DNA of 64,000 nt, taken from the NCBI GenBank assembly GCA_018971385.1, contig JAGXAY010000003.1, positions 1-64,000 of the forward strand, given 5' to 3'. The DNA comes from Acidobacteriota bacterium (GTDB lineage Bacteria; Actinomycetota; Acidimicrobiia; Acidimicrobiales; RAAP-2). The notes under the pieces are model-generated. The model saw only the letters and a list, made by a program, of their open reading frames with translations, ran no database searches and was not told the origin of the DNA. Shown one piece after another: positions 54,236 through 62,399 of this stretch. A program made the position numbers and the translations under genes. Position 1 is the stretch's first letter. Every line of letters starts with the position of its first letter.

Positions 54236-55156
54236 CCGGCTGCGCTCCGTGGGCCAGGCCACCCCGTCCTCACCCAAGGTGCAGAAGCCCTCCCTCACGA
54301 GAGCGCCGACCACTCTCTCCAGATCGGATCGTTGGAGCCCGGTCCGTTGGGCGAGCAGCTCGAACGAGAGAGGGGCTGACTCGAGACTCCCTAGTACGAG
54401 GCCCCGGCGCTGTCGCTCGGAACCCTCGAATCGCGCCTGGGGACGACTCACGAAGGCCGACGTGGTCGCCGGATCGTCGCCTCCCGCTTCTCGCCACGCA
54501 CACACCCGGCGCACCGGACACTCCTCACACCGTGGCTGAGGTCGACACCACTGCGCGCCGAGGTCGAGCAGTGACTGATTGAAGGCCCCAACATCGTCGC
54601 GCGGGAGGAGGCGACTCGCCTCGAGGCGGGCCTCGGCCGGGCGAAGCGATCGATTAGCGAGGGCCCTCGCGAGGACTCGCCCCACGTTGGTGTCGATGAC
54701 GGGCACCCGTCGTGAGAAGGCAAAACTCGCCACGGCGGACGCCGTGTACTCCCCGACGCCCGGGAGGCGCCGAAGGCTCTCGAGCGAGTCGGGGACCCGC
54801 CCCCCGTACTCATCAACCATGATGGTCGCCGCTTCTCGCAGGCGCAACGCACGTCGGGGGTACCCCAAACCGCGCCATCCTTCGAGGATCTCTCCTACCG
54901 GAGCCCGGGCGGCGTCGCTCGGAGACGGGTACGCGGTAACGAAAGACTCCCAGTACCGGATCACGCGAGAGACGGGGGTCTGTTGGAGCATCGTCTCGGA
55001 GACGAAGACTCCCCACGGACTCGACCCCGTCCAGGGCAAGTCCCGAGCCATCACCCCGCGGGCTCGACGCAGCGCGCCGCGGAGGCGAACGTACTGTTCA
55101 CCGGTGGGGTTAGTCAGCGACAACCTCGTCGAGGGGGCGGACGGAGAACGACGCAA
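54233..55156 (-). CDS. mutY: A/G-specific adenine DNA glycosylase MutY
   Basis: MutY removes adenine mispaired with 8-oxoguanine. The 307-residue protein has WGVFVSETMLQQTPVSRVI (catalytic Glu, Q-motif), the helix-hairpin-helix LPGVGEYTASAVASFAF, catalytic Asp in VIDTNVGRVLAR and four Fe-S cysteines in CRPQPRCEECPVRRVC; the first spacing here is five residues rather than the usual six. The C-terminal oxoG-recognition domain is short. The first start in frame is TTG 55156, overlapping the upstream gene by 47 bp; TTG 55123 is an alternative. Confidence 0.93.
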   Translation of the reverse strand: MRRSPSAPSTRLSLTNPTGEQYVRLRGALRRARGVMARDLPWTGSSPWGVFVSETMLQQTPVSRVIRYWESFVTAYPSPSDAARAPVGEILEGWRGLGYPRRALRLREAATIMVDEYGGRVPDSLESLRRLPGVGEYTASAVASFAFSRRVPVIDTNVGRVLARALANRSLRPAEARLEASRLLPRDDVGAFNQSLLDLGAQWCRPQPRCEECPVRRVCAWREAGGDDPATTSAFVSRPQARFEGSERQRRGLVLGSLESAPLSFELLAQRTGLQRSDLERVVGALVREGFCTLGEDGVAWPTERSR

Positions 55157-55547
55157 TGGAACCGGGTAGGGACTCTCCGTTGATCACGAAGCGCCAACTA
55201 AAACGGCCGCCCGGCGGCAGCGGCACGGGACCGAGATTGATCGCGAGGGGGACGTCCACTGACGTTCCAGCGGGAACTCCCTGCGGCTGCACAGCGGTGA
55301 AATCGCCGCGGATCTCCAGACTCTGGGGCCCCTCCGGTGTATCGAAGTGGACGAGATTCCCGTCGGCGTCTTCGAGGAACAACTCCCAGTGGTGGTCGAG
55401 GTCAAACTCGTGGACGTCCACCGACACTTTGATGGCCACCGCCGTCGGAGTGGGTTGGGGCCCACAGACCGACCACCCTCCACCGAGGATGTAGAGCTTG
55501 CCGTCCGCCACCTGGGCCGAGTCCGCCAACAACATAGTCACGTTCAT
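55110..55547 (-). CDS. DUF6941-like protein of unknown function
   Basis: The 145-residue product begins MNVTMLLADSAQVADGKLYILGGGWS, a pattern I associate with the DUF6941 family of actinobacterial proteins with no known function, and continues with an all-beta sequence (VAIKVSVDVHEFDLDHHWELFLEDADGNLV, PAGTSVDVPLAINLG, GGRFSWRFVINGES) like an immunoglobulin or C2-type sandwich. The ATG at 55547 is favoured over the open frame to 55637 by the TAGTCT box 7 nt upstream and by the family N-terminus. It overlaps mutY and is probably co-transcribed with it. Confidence 0.85.
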   Translation of the reverse strand: MNVTMLLADSAQVADGKLYILGGGWSVCGPQPTPTAVAIKVSVDVHEFDLDHHWELFLEDADGNLVHFDTPEGPQSLEIRGDFTAVQPQGVPAGTSVDVPLAINLGPVPLPPGGRFSWRFVINGESLPGSIASFSVRPLDEVVAD

Positions 55548-55554
55548 ACCGACC

Positions 55555-55560
55555 AGACTA
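55555..55560 (-). promoter_or_regulatory. -10 box TAGTCT for the DUF6941-like gene
   Basis: TAGTCT on the minus strand followed by 7 nt and the ATG at 55547; it also decides the start of that gene. Confidence 0.5.
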
Positions 55561-55672
55561 AGCGATGATCGACCACCGACTCGCCGGCGCTCCTCCCCAC
55601 TCAGACACCTTTTCACCAGGTGATACGTCTCACGCACCCACGCCGCTGGGGCCCCGCACCCACGCCTCGGTC

Positions 55673-55678
55673 TAGAAT
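55673..55678 (+). promoter_or_regulatory. -10 box TAGAAT for the NlpC/P60 gene
   Basis: TAGAAT followed by 8 nt and the ATG at 55687. No Shine-Dalgarno sequence is present. Confidence 0.5.
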
Positions 55679-55686
55679 CTTCACCT

Positions 55687-56790
55687 ATGACTCAGGTCGC
55701 GCGCCTCCGGCGTTCTCCGATGTCGCCCTCGGTGAAGACGCGGTGGGGACGCTTTCTCGCGAGCCTCCTGGCGAGTTCCGGAGCACTAAGTGGAACCCTC
55801 GCCTTGTCGTCGAACGCCGGGGCATCGTCGATCTCCCAGGAGAAGGCTCAGGCCGCGAGCCTCTACAACCAGATCCAGCAAATCAACTCCCAGGTGAGTT
55901 ACCTCGGTCAGCAGTACGACCTCGCCCACCTGAAGTTGGAGGGGCTCGTCAATCAGATCGCTAACACGAAATCCATTGTCCAGGCCATTCAGAACAAGGT
56001 GGCGAAGAACTACTCCCAACTGCGTAACGACGCGGTTCTCGCCTACGTGACGAACGGGGCGGCCCAGGCCACCAACCCCCTCTTTTCAACGAACGCTCAA
56101 AACATCGGCGCGACGAACGTCTACACCCAACTGGCCCTCGGCGACATCGGGACCGCCATCTCCTCGCTCAAGACCTCGAAGATCCGGTTAACGCAAGAGC
56201 GCGCCCTTCTCGTCCAGCAGGAGTCCGCCGCTCAGGCCGAGAACAACGCGGCGGCGAACGCCCTCCACCAGGCGCAGGTGCTGCAGGCCAATCTCAACGG
56301 AGCTCTCGCCCAAGTGCGCGGACAGATTCAGTCCTACTACAACGCGCTCCAGGCGGCCGCTCAGGCGCAATCGGCGCAGGCGCTCACCACTGCGGCCCAG
56401 TCTCCCCCCTCGACGGTGACGCCGCCGCCCAACACCCTGGGTGGCGCGGCGGTTCGGGCGGCGGAGAGTTTCCTCGGCGTTCCCTACGTGTGGGGTGGGG
56501 CCTCGCGCTCGGGGGTGGACTGCTCGGGGCTCGTCATGTTGGCGTACCAAGCGGTCGGCGTGTCTCTCCCGCACTACTCGGGAGCCCAGTACGCCGATAC
56601 CACGCCCGTCTCGGTGGCGGCCATGCAGCCGGGGGACCTGCTCTTCTACGGTCCCGGCGGCGACCAACACGTGGCGATGTACGTCGGTGGCGGCATGATG
56701 ATTGAGGCGCCGGACGTCGGCTACACCGTGCACATCACGCCCGTTCGACTCGGTTACGGCTTCGTGGGCGTCGGTCGCGTTAACGCGTAG
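55687..56790 (+). CDS. Secreted NlpC/P60 peptidoglycan endopeptidase, RipA-like
   Basis: The 367-residue protein has an N-terminal signal-type hydrophobic segment (about residues 18-42, LLASSGALSGTLALSSNAGA), a long coiled-coil region (about 48-230, Gln/Ala-rich heptads) and a C-terminal NlpC/P60 domain (about 250-367). The catalytic Cys is in GVDCSGLVMLAYQ and the His in GDQHVAMYVG; the third polar position, usually His/Asn, appears as Glu in MMIEAPD. Such enzymes cut the stem peptide during cell separation and are commonly controlled by FtsEX, whose genes are at 13718-15267. The lgt-like gene follows after 2 nt. Confidence 0.93.
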   Translation: MTQVARLRRSPMSPSVKTRWGRFLASLLASSGALSGTLALSSNAGASSISQEKAQAASLYNQIQQINSQVSYLGQQYDLAHLKLEGLVNQIANTKSIVQAIQNKVAKNYSQLRNDAVLAYVTNGAAQATNPLFSTNAQNIGATNVYTQLALGDIGTAISSLKTSKIRLTQERALLVQQESAAQAENNAAANALHQAQVLQANLNGALAQVRGQIQSYYNALQAAAQAQSAQALTTAAQSPPSTVTPPPNTLGGAAVRAAESFLGVPYVWGGASRSGVDCSGLVMLAYQAVGVSLPHYSGAQYADTTPVSVAAMQPGDLLFYGPGGDQHVAMYVGGGMMIEAPDVGYTVHITPVRLGYGFVGVGRVNA

Positions 56791-56792
56791 AC

Positions 56793-57596
56793 GTGTCGGG
56801 CGTTCCCACCACAATTCACCTGGGTCCGCTCACCTTTCACCTCTACGGATTCGGCCTGGCGATTGCCGGCTACGTCGCCTACCTTTACGCGCGCCGGCGC
56901 CTGAGAGAATCCGGCGTCGCCGAGCAGCCCTTCGGAAGGTTCACGGCAACCCTGCTCGTCGCCGCTCTCCTCGGGGGTCGCGGCGCCAATATCGCCACTA
57001 ACTGGTCCTACTACTCTGGCCACCCCGGACGATGGATCGCCACCTGGCAGGGTGGGCTCGCGAGTTTCGGGGCCATCGGTGTCGCGCTGCCCGTGGGAAT
57101 CTGGGGGATTCGACACTGGTGGCCCGAGGTGTCCCTCGGGGCGTTCGCCGACACCCTCCTCCCCGCCCTCGTGGCGGGCTGGGCGCTCGGGCGGGTGCTC
57201 GGTCCCCAGTTCATGGTGGCCGGTGGCGGACACGAGACCACCTCGTGGATCGGACTTCACTACTCCGGACAAGTGGGAAAGCGAGTGCCGGTCCCCCTCA
57301 TTCAAGGCGCCGAAGACGGCACTCTGTGGTTGATTCTGCTCTACCTCGAGGGCCACTGGCGACGACGACGCGTGGGTTCTCTCGCAGGCGTAGCGATGGT
57401 GGTGTGGGGACTGGCCCGCGCCTACGACGAGCACTTCCTGCTCGACCAGAACTCCCACAGCGGCTCGCTCGGCGTTCAGGGGGCCGCTCTCCTACTCGCG
57501 CTCGGCGGCGTGGCCGTCCTCGCGCTCGCTCGGCGACCCCTCCCCGGGTCCGGAGACCTCGTGCACGCCGCGGGACAGTCGGGCGAGGACGGGTAG
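56793..57596 (+). CDS. Divergent prolipoprotein diacylglyceryl transferase (Lgt)-like membrane protein
   Basis: The 267-residue polytopic protein follows the Lgt plan: FHLYGFGLAIAGYVAYLYARRR, GGRGANI, WQGGLASFGAIGVALPVGIW (family: GG-x-x-x-x-G), GWALGRVLGPQFMVAG (family: GRxGN/CF-x-x-G) and a C-terminal WGLARAYDEHFLLDQN. Several positions depart from the usual Lgt consensus: the Asn/Cys after GRxG is Pro, and the HPTQLYE motif reads PLIQGAED. It may be a true but divergent Lgt or a relative with altered function. It is 2 nt after the NlpC/P60 gene, so expressed with it, and overlaps the convergent MFS gene by 105 bp. Confidence 0.75.
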   Translation: MSGVPTTIHLGPLTFHLYGFGLAIAGYVAYLYARRRLRESGVAEQPFGRFTATLLVAALLGGRGANIATNWSYYSGHPGRWIATWQGGLASFGAIGVALPVGIWGIRHWWPEVSLGAFADTLLPALVAGWALGRVLGPQFMVAGGGHETTSWIGLHYSGQVGKRVPVPLIQGAEDGTLWLILLYLEGHWRRRRVGSLAGVAMVVWGLARAYDEHFLLDQNSHSGSLGVQGAALLLALGGVAVLALARRPLPGSGDLVHAAGQSGEDG

Positions 57597-58766
57597 ACCG
57601 ACGACGAGGGACACTCCCGTCGCCACCCCGCCACTCCACCAGTACACGGTGCGCGGAGCGATCAAACTGAGAACGGCCCCACCCGCTACCGTCGCTCCCA
57701 CCTGAGCCACCTGACTCGTCGCCATGAAGGCCGACATCATCCGACCCCGCACCGCGTCCGGGGTTCGAGCAAAGAACACGGTTGTGCCGCAGACGTTCGC
57801 CACCCCGACGGCGGCGCCCGCCACGACCATCAGCGGATAGATCTGGTACACGGCATTGACCGCCCCCACCAGAGCCACGGCGACGCCGATGACCATAACT
57901 CCGAGAATGGTTCGTCGGGTCAAGGTGACCGTCTCGCTGCCCCACCGTGACGACATCACCGACCCCAGAATCATGCCCACCCCGAAGCTCGCTCCGAGGG
58001 CTCCGTAGGCGAACGCCGAACCGTGAAAGGTCTGGGTGACGTAGAACACCTCGGCCACGTTGGACACACCTACCGCCAACATGAACACGAAGATGAGCAC
58101 CGTGAGATCTCGTAGGAGCGAATCTCCCACGAGGAGTCGCACACCGTCCCAGGCTGAATCCTTCTCTCCGGGCGCGCGACGCTCGGGGCGACGGTCCGCG
58201 CGCAGGAGAGCCGTTCCCAGCGCCCCGATAGCGAAGGAAGCCCCGTCCACGTAGAGGGGAATACTCTGCCCGAAGGCGCCCACGAGAAGACCGCCGAGAA
58301 TGGGGCCGAGTACCGTCGAAATACCCTGGACCGACTGGAAGATACCTTGCGCCGCCGCCACGTTCGACTCCCCCGCCACACTCGGTAGGAGAGCCGCGTA
58401 TCCCGGCATCGAGAACGCCACGACGCAGTTCAACAGAACGACCAACACGAGAGTGGCCCCGACGGAGTGCCAGACGCCCAGAGCCGTTCCGACGACGGTC
58501 TCACCGACACCGAGGGCGACCAGGTAGGGCTTGGCTCGCACCCGATCAGCCACGAGCCCCGAGAGCGGAGCGAAGATGATGAACGGGATCATCGCGGCGA
58601 GTCCCAGTCCGGCGACCGCCCACGCGTGGCCCCGGGGGGCCACTCTCAGATAGAGCGCGACGAGCGCCAGACCATCTCCGAGAAAAGACAGTCCCCGAAA
58701 CACCGCGAGGACGAGAACGTCCCGGCGTTGTGTCGCCGTAAATCCTGGTGGTGCGTCACTGGTCAC
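57492..58766 (-). CDS. Major facilitator superfamily transporter
   Basis: The 424-residue protein has about twelve hydrophobic segments and the MFS motif A-like loop GLVADRVRAKPYL between helices 2 and 3. Similarity is to the MFS_3/enterobactin-exporter type (MFS with LSFLGDGLALVALYLRVAPRG at the N-terminus). The substrate is unknown; efflux of drugs or small metabolites is typical. GTG 58766 has AAGGAGGT upstream. The 3' 105 bp overlap the Lgt-like gene on the other strand; the corresponding MFS C-terminus is a charged, probably dispensable tail. Confidence 0.92.
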   Translation of the reverse strand: MTSDAPPGFTATQRRDVLVLAVFRGLSFLGDGLALVALYLRVAPRGHAWAVAGLGLAAMIPFIIFAPLSGLVADRVRAKPYLVALGVGETVVGTALGVWHSVGATLVLVVLLNCVVAFSMPGYAALLPSVAGESNVAAAQGIFQSVQGISTVLGPILGGLLVGAFGQSIPLYVDGASFAIGALGTALLRADRRPERRAPGEKDSAWDGVRLLVGDSLLRDLTVLIFVFMLAVGVSNVAEVFYVTQTFHGSAFAYGALGASFGVGMILGSVMSSRWGSETVTLTRRTILGVMVIGVAVALVGAVNAVYQIYPLMVVAGAAVGVANVCGTTVFFARTPDAVRGRMMSAFMATSQVAQVGATVAGGAVLSLIAPRTVYWWSGGVATGVSLVVGLPVLARLSRGVHEVSGPGEGSPSEREDGHAAERE

Positions 58767-58787
58767 GCCACCTCCTTATGGTTGTCG

Positions 58788-59777
58788 TTACAGCAGAAGA
58801 GAGTTCCACTCCTCGTCACCGAGCGGAGCGAGCTTGGTGGCACCCCCACGCTCGACGACGACCGAGGCCGAGTCCAGGTAGGACACGTGGTCGAGGCCGA
58901 CTTTTCGCCACGGTCCGAAGAGGACCCGACCGGGTCCGTCGTGCGAGTAGATGGCCCTCACAAGAAGTTCACTCTCCGAACCCGCGAGGACGACGGCCGG
59001 TCGCACCTTGGACGTCAACTCGACAACCGCCGTCTCGAGAGAGTCGAACGGAACCTCGGCGGTCACCACCCACCCCGCGAGCGGGTCCAGGGTGGAGTAA
59101 CGGGCCGACTGGGCGGGAGTCAAGCGAGCCGGCCGGCGCGTGACCTCGAGATCGAGTGGGGTGAGAGGCGCTGGCGTAGGTTCCAGTCTGGTGACGGGAC
59201 TGGCCTTTTTCTTGTGGGGCTTCGCCGTCACGGGTGCCCGCTTTTTCTTCGCCTTCAGCGCTTCCTTCCGGGCGCGTCGCTGCTCACGCACCTCTTCGGA
59301 GGTCTCCTTCGGACGAAGTAACGACGTCGTACCGGCTGTCACGGTCAACTCGGGGAGAGTGAGGTCCGAGTCCTCCTCGAGGAGGCGCCGACAGTGAGCG
59401 GCCGCCGGAAACTCTTGACCCACCGCGTAGGCCAAGACAGCCACGGTGCTATTGACATCCAATCCATTCTCCCGCACGGTCGCGATGGCGTCTCGCAACT
59501 GTTCGTACGACGGACTGTCCGCGTGGTCACCGAGAGCCTCGATGACCTTTTCCAGAGGATCCACGGCCAGAACTTCGAGAAGTCCCGCCACCGCGTCGAG
59601 TGGGGCACCCGCCGCGAAGGCGGCGACGTCACGCTTGACCTGCAGTTGACGCAGGGGAACGACGACAACGGCCGACAGACGAACATTCGAGAGATTAAAG
59701 CTGTCCACCACGTTCAAAATGGCGTCGGCGTCAATCTTGACGAGTGCTCGGCGCATGATGTCGTGGGATGTGGACAC
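58788..59777 (-). CDS. Conserved-looking protein of unknown function, three-part with basic linker
   Basis: The 329-residue product has an alpha-helical N-terminal domain (about 1-130, e.g. DAILNVVDSFNLSNVRLSAVVVVPLRQLQVKRDVAAF and YEQLRDAIATVRENGLDVNSTVAVLAYAVGQEF), a central basic linker (about 155-200, KEALKAKKKRAPVTAKPHKKK) and an alpha/beta C-terminal part (about 225-329, WVVTAEVPFDSLETAVVELTSKVRPAVVLAGSESELL). No signal peptide or membrane helix is seen. The GTG start has a GAGGAG site upstream and TACCCT (59816-59821) as a candidate -10. I do not recognise the family. The linker suggests nucleic-acid contact, which is a guess. Confidence 0.72.
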   Translation of the reverse strand: MSTSHDIMRRALVKIDADAILNVVDSFNLSNVRLSAVVVVPLRQLQVKRDVAAFAAGAPLDAVAGLLEVLAVDPLEKVIEALGDHADSPSYEQLRDAIATVRENGLDVNSTVAVLAYAVGQEFPAAAHCRRLLEEDSDLTLPELTVTAGTTSLLRPKETSEEVREQRRARKEALKAKKKRAPVTAKPHKKKASPVTRLEPTPAPLTPLDLEVTRRPARLTPAQSARYSTLDPLAGWVVTAEVPFDSLETAVVELTSKVRPAVVLAGSESELLVRAIYSHDGPGRVLFGPWRKVGLDHVSYLDSASVVVERGGATKLAPLGDEEWNSLLL

Positions 59778-59878
59778 GTCACTTCTCCTCAGTCGTTTCC
59801 CTCGCGGGACTTCCCAGGGTACTCGTCGACGCTCACTCCCAGCGGGCAGAGCCCTAAGCCAGCCCTCGCTGACGGGGC

Positions 59879-61021
59879 CTAACCGAGAAGATGCTTAGCG
59901 ATTACGATTCGCTGGATTTGATTGGTCCCCTCGTAGATCTGGGTAATCTTCGCGTCACGCATGAACCGCTCGACCGGAAAGTCCGTGGTGTAGCCGTATC
60001 CGCCAAAGAGCTGGACCGCGTCGGTCGTCACGCTCATCGCCACGTCGGAGGCGAACGCCTTGGCCGCCGCCGACAGATAGGAGAGATTCCGATCGGGGTC
60101 TCCCTCGTCCACCGCCGAGCAGGCTCGGTAGACGAGAGTCCTCGCCGCCTCGGTCTTCATGGCCATGTCCGCGAGCATGAAGCGAAGCCCCTGAAAGTCC
60201 GCAATCGGATGTCCGAACGCTCTCCGTTCACCCATGTAGCGCTGGGCCGCGTCGATGGCCGCCTGAGCAATGCCGACGGCCTGGGCGCCGATGGTCGAGC
60301 GACTCCGATCAAGAGTGTGCATGGCGATCGCGAAACCCTGCCCCTCCTCCCCAATGCGGTGAGTCGCGGGAACGCGCACGTGGTCGAATCGCACCTCTCC
60401 TGTCGGAGACCCCCGCAGACCGAGTTTGTCCTCCTTCTTCGGAAACTCCAGCCCCCAGTCTTTGTCCACGAGGAAGCAGGAGATGCCGTGGGCGCCCGCC
60501 CCCGGATTGGTCACCGCGAAGATGGTGTAGGTCTGGGAGACGCCGGCGTTGGTGATCCAGTACTTCGAACCGGTGAGGACGTACTCGTCACCGTCTCGTT
60601 CGGCCCGCGAGGTCATCGCCGCGACATCACTACCGGCGTCGGCTTCGGACAGGCAGTAACTCGCCTGAATCTCTCCCGACGCAATAAGGGGCAGATACGT
60701 ACGACGCAGATCGTCGGAGCCGAAATTCATCACGGGCAACATGCCCAGTTTGGAGATCAGAACAGTGACGGACGTGGACGCGCACCCGCGCGCCAACTCC
60801 TCCGCACAGACGGCCTGAGTGACCATGTCGGCGCCCTGACCGCCGTACTCTTCGGGAACCCACAGTGAGGTGAGCCCCATCTCGACGCACGCGTCAAAAC
60901 TGGCCCGGGGAAAGGACTGCTCCCGGTCGTAGTGGGCGGCATGCGGGGCCACCTTCGCGTCCACGAAATCGTGAAGAACGTCGCGAAATGCTCGCTGCTC
61001 CTCGCTCAGGCCAAGACTCAC
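59879..61021 (-). CDS. Acyl-CoA dehydrogenase
   Basis: The 380-residue flavoenzyme introduces the alpha,beta double bond in acyl-CoA degradation. It has YCLSEADAGSDVAAMTSRAERDGDEYVLTGSKYWITNAG (FAD and substrate binding), DRSRSTIGAQAVGIAQAAID, and the catalytic Glu region QIYEGTNQIQRIVIAKHLLG at the C-terminus. The position of the Glu is that of short/medium-chain and glutaryl-type enzymes rather than isovaleryl-CoA dehydrogenase. It follows a small gene of unknown function by 15 nt and they probably form an operon. Confidence 0.96.
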   Translation of the reverse strand: MSLGLSEEQRAFRDVLHDFVDAKVAPHAAHYDREQSFPRASFDACVEMGLTSLWVPEEYGGQGADMVTQAVCAEELARGCASTSVTVLISKLGMLPVMNFGSDDLRRTYLPLIASGEIQASYCLSEADAGSDVAAMTSRAERDGDEYVLTGSKYWITNAGVSQTYTIFAVTNPGAGAHGISCFLVDKDWGLEFPKKEDKLGLRGSPTGEVRFDHVRVPATHRIGEEGQGFAIAMHTLDRSRSTIGAQAVGIAQAAIDAAQRYMGERRAFGHPIADFQGLRFMLADMAMKTEAARTLVYRACSAVDEGDPDRNLSYLSAAAKAFASDVAMSVTTDAVQLFGGYGYTTDFPVERFMRDAKITQIYEGTNQIQRIVIAKHLLG

Positions 61022-61036
61022 TCCCCCACCTTTCGA

Positions 61037-61456
61037 CTACGTCGTGACGGTTCCCTCGAGGTCCACGGAGTCCACGAAGCGACGTTGAGCCGGGTAGCTG
61101 TGCCCGACTCCGGCCAACTCCGACATACGTGACGTGGCCACCGCCTTCGCCCAGGCCACGTCACTCGGACTCGGCGCTCGTCGGTCCGCCCCGGCCCGCT
61201 TCGCGGCGAGTACGGCCACCGCGGTCACGAGATCGTGGTGGGACGCGGGTGGGGTCACCTCGACACCCTCGAGCGCCCGGCGCGCCATCACGAAGGCGTA
61301 GCCCTCGTTGGGAGCCGGGGTACCACGTAGCGGCCCCGCTCCGGGGTGTCGAGTGAGACCCGGCTTCGCCAGTCGGGTACCGTCCGGACTCGCCGGGCGC
61401 TGCGTCGCTCGAACCTGCGCGGTGCGCGAGGCGGGACTAAAGAAGGGCTGGGTCAC
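61037..61456 (-). CDS. Small protein of unknown function upstream of acyl-CoA dehydrogenase
   Basis: The 139-residue product has a basic, Pro/Ala/Arg-rich N-terminal half (1-55) and a more ordered second half with EGYAFVMARRALEGVEVTPPASHHDLVTAVAVLAAKRAG and PSDVAWAKAVATSRMSELAGVGHSYPAQRRFVDSVDL. I see no known motif, membrane helix or signal peptide. The gene is supported by a TAGGCT box 6 nt before GTG 61456 and by tight spacing to the acyl-CoA dehydrogenase gene. Confidence 0.65.
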   Translation of the reverse strand: MTQPFFSPASRTAQVRATQRPASPDGTRLAKPGLTRHPGAGPLRGTPAPNEGYAFVMARRALEGVEVTPPASHHDLVTAVAVLAAKRAGADRRAPSPSDVAWAKAVATSRMSELAGVGHSYPAQRRFVDSVDLEGTVTT

Positions 61457-61462
61457 GTCGCG

Positions 61463-61468
61463 AGCCTA
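61463..61468 (-). promoter_or_regulatory. -10 box TAGGCT for the 61037-61456 gene
   Basis: TAGGCT on the minus strand, 6 nt before GTG 61456. It lies in the 13-bp gap after the ilvE stop (61470), which separates the acyl-CoA dehydrogenase unit from leuB-ilvE. Confidence 0.5.
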
Positions 61469-61469
61469 C

Positions 61470-62399
61470 TCAGACGCAGTAGGTCAGCCAGTTCTCGTAG
61501 CGAGGTTCCGTACCGCGCACGGCGGCGAAGTACGTCGCCTGGACGGCCTTGGTCACGGGACCGGGCTGGCCCGCCCCCACCACGCGGTCGTCGACGGAGG
61601 CGATGGGCACTACTTCGGCCGCCGTGCCCGTGAGGAACGCCTCGTCGGCGGCGTAGAGGTCGTCACGCCGAAGAGCCTCGAAGCTCACCTCGTAGCCGAG
61701 GTCCCGGGCAATGGTGGTGATGGAGTTCTGGGTGATTCCGCGCAGAGCACCGGCCTCCGACGGGGGCGGCGTCACGATGGACGAGCCGTAGACGACGAAG
61801 AGGTTCTCCCCCGTGCACTCGGAAACGTGACCATCGTGACCGAGGAGGATCGCCTCGTCGTAACCGGCCTTCACCGCTTCGACCTTGGCGAGAGAGGAGT
61901 TGACGTATCCACCGACCGTCTTCGACGCGGTCGGCATCGCGACCGGGGAGTGACGGATCCACGACGAGATCTTCATCCGCACCCCGTTCGCCACTCCCTC
62001 GTCACCGAGGTAGGCCCCCCACGGCCAGGCGGCAATCGCCGTGTTGACCGGCGAGTTGAGGTGGTAGATCCCCATCTCGCCGTAACCCAAATACACCAGA
62101 GGTCGGAGGTAACACCCGTTCACGAGGTCGTTCACCTTCACCACCTCGACCGCGGCGTCACAGAGTTCGTCGACGGAGTAGGGCAGGTCGATCATCAAGA
62201 TCTTGCAGGAGAGGTGGAGTCGCTCCATGTGCTCGCGCAAGCGAAAAATCGCCGGACCCTTCGGGGTCGGGTACGCCCGGATGCCTTCGAACGCCCCCGT
62301 GCCGTAGTGCAGAGTGTGACTCAACACGTGAGTCGTCGCTTGCTCCCAGTCGACGAGCTGACCGTCGAACCAGATCTTCTTGGTGGGCGTGATGGGCAT
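61470..62399 (-). CDS. ilvE: Branched-chain amino acid aminotransferase
   Basis: The 309-residue class IV PLP enzyme interconverts branched-chain amino acids and their 2-oxo acids. It has IWFDGQLVDWEQATTHVLSHTLHYGTGAFEGIRAY at the N-terminus (Tyr and Arg of the substrate pocket), the PLP Lys region VGGYVNSSLAKVEAVKAGYDEAILL and VSECTGENLFVVYGSSIVTPP followed by LRGITQNSI. The length is normal. Its ATG overlaps the leuB stop by one nucleotide (TAATG), so it is coupled to leucine synthesis. Confidence 0.96.
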   Translation of the reverse strand: MPITPTKKIWFDGQLVDWEQATTHVLSHTLHYGTGAFEGIRAYPTPKGPAIFRLREHMERLHLSCKILMIDLPYSVDELCDAAVEVVKVNDLVNGCYLRPLVYLGYGEMGIYHLNSPVNTAIAAWPWGAYLGDEGVANGVRMKISSWIRHSPVAMPTASKTVGGYVNSSLAKVEAVKAGYDEAILLGHDGHVSECTGENLFVVYGSSIVTPPPSEAGALRGITQNSITTIARDLGYEVSFEALRRDDLYAADEAFLTGTAAEVVPIASVDDRVVGAGQPGPVTKAVQATYFAAVRGTEPRYENWLTYCV

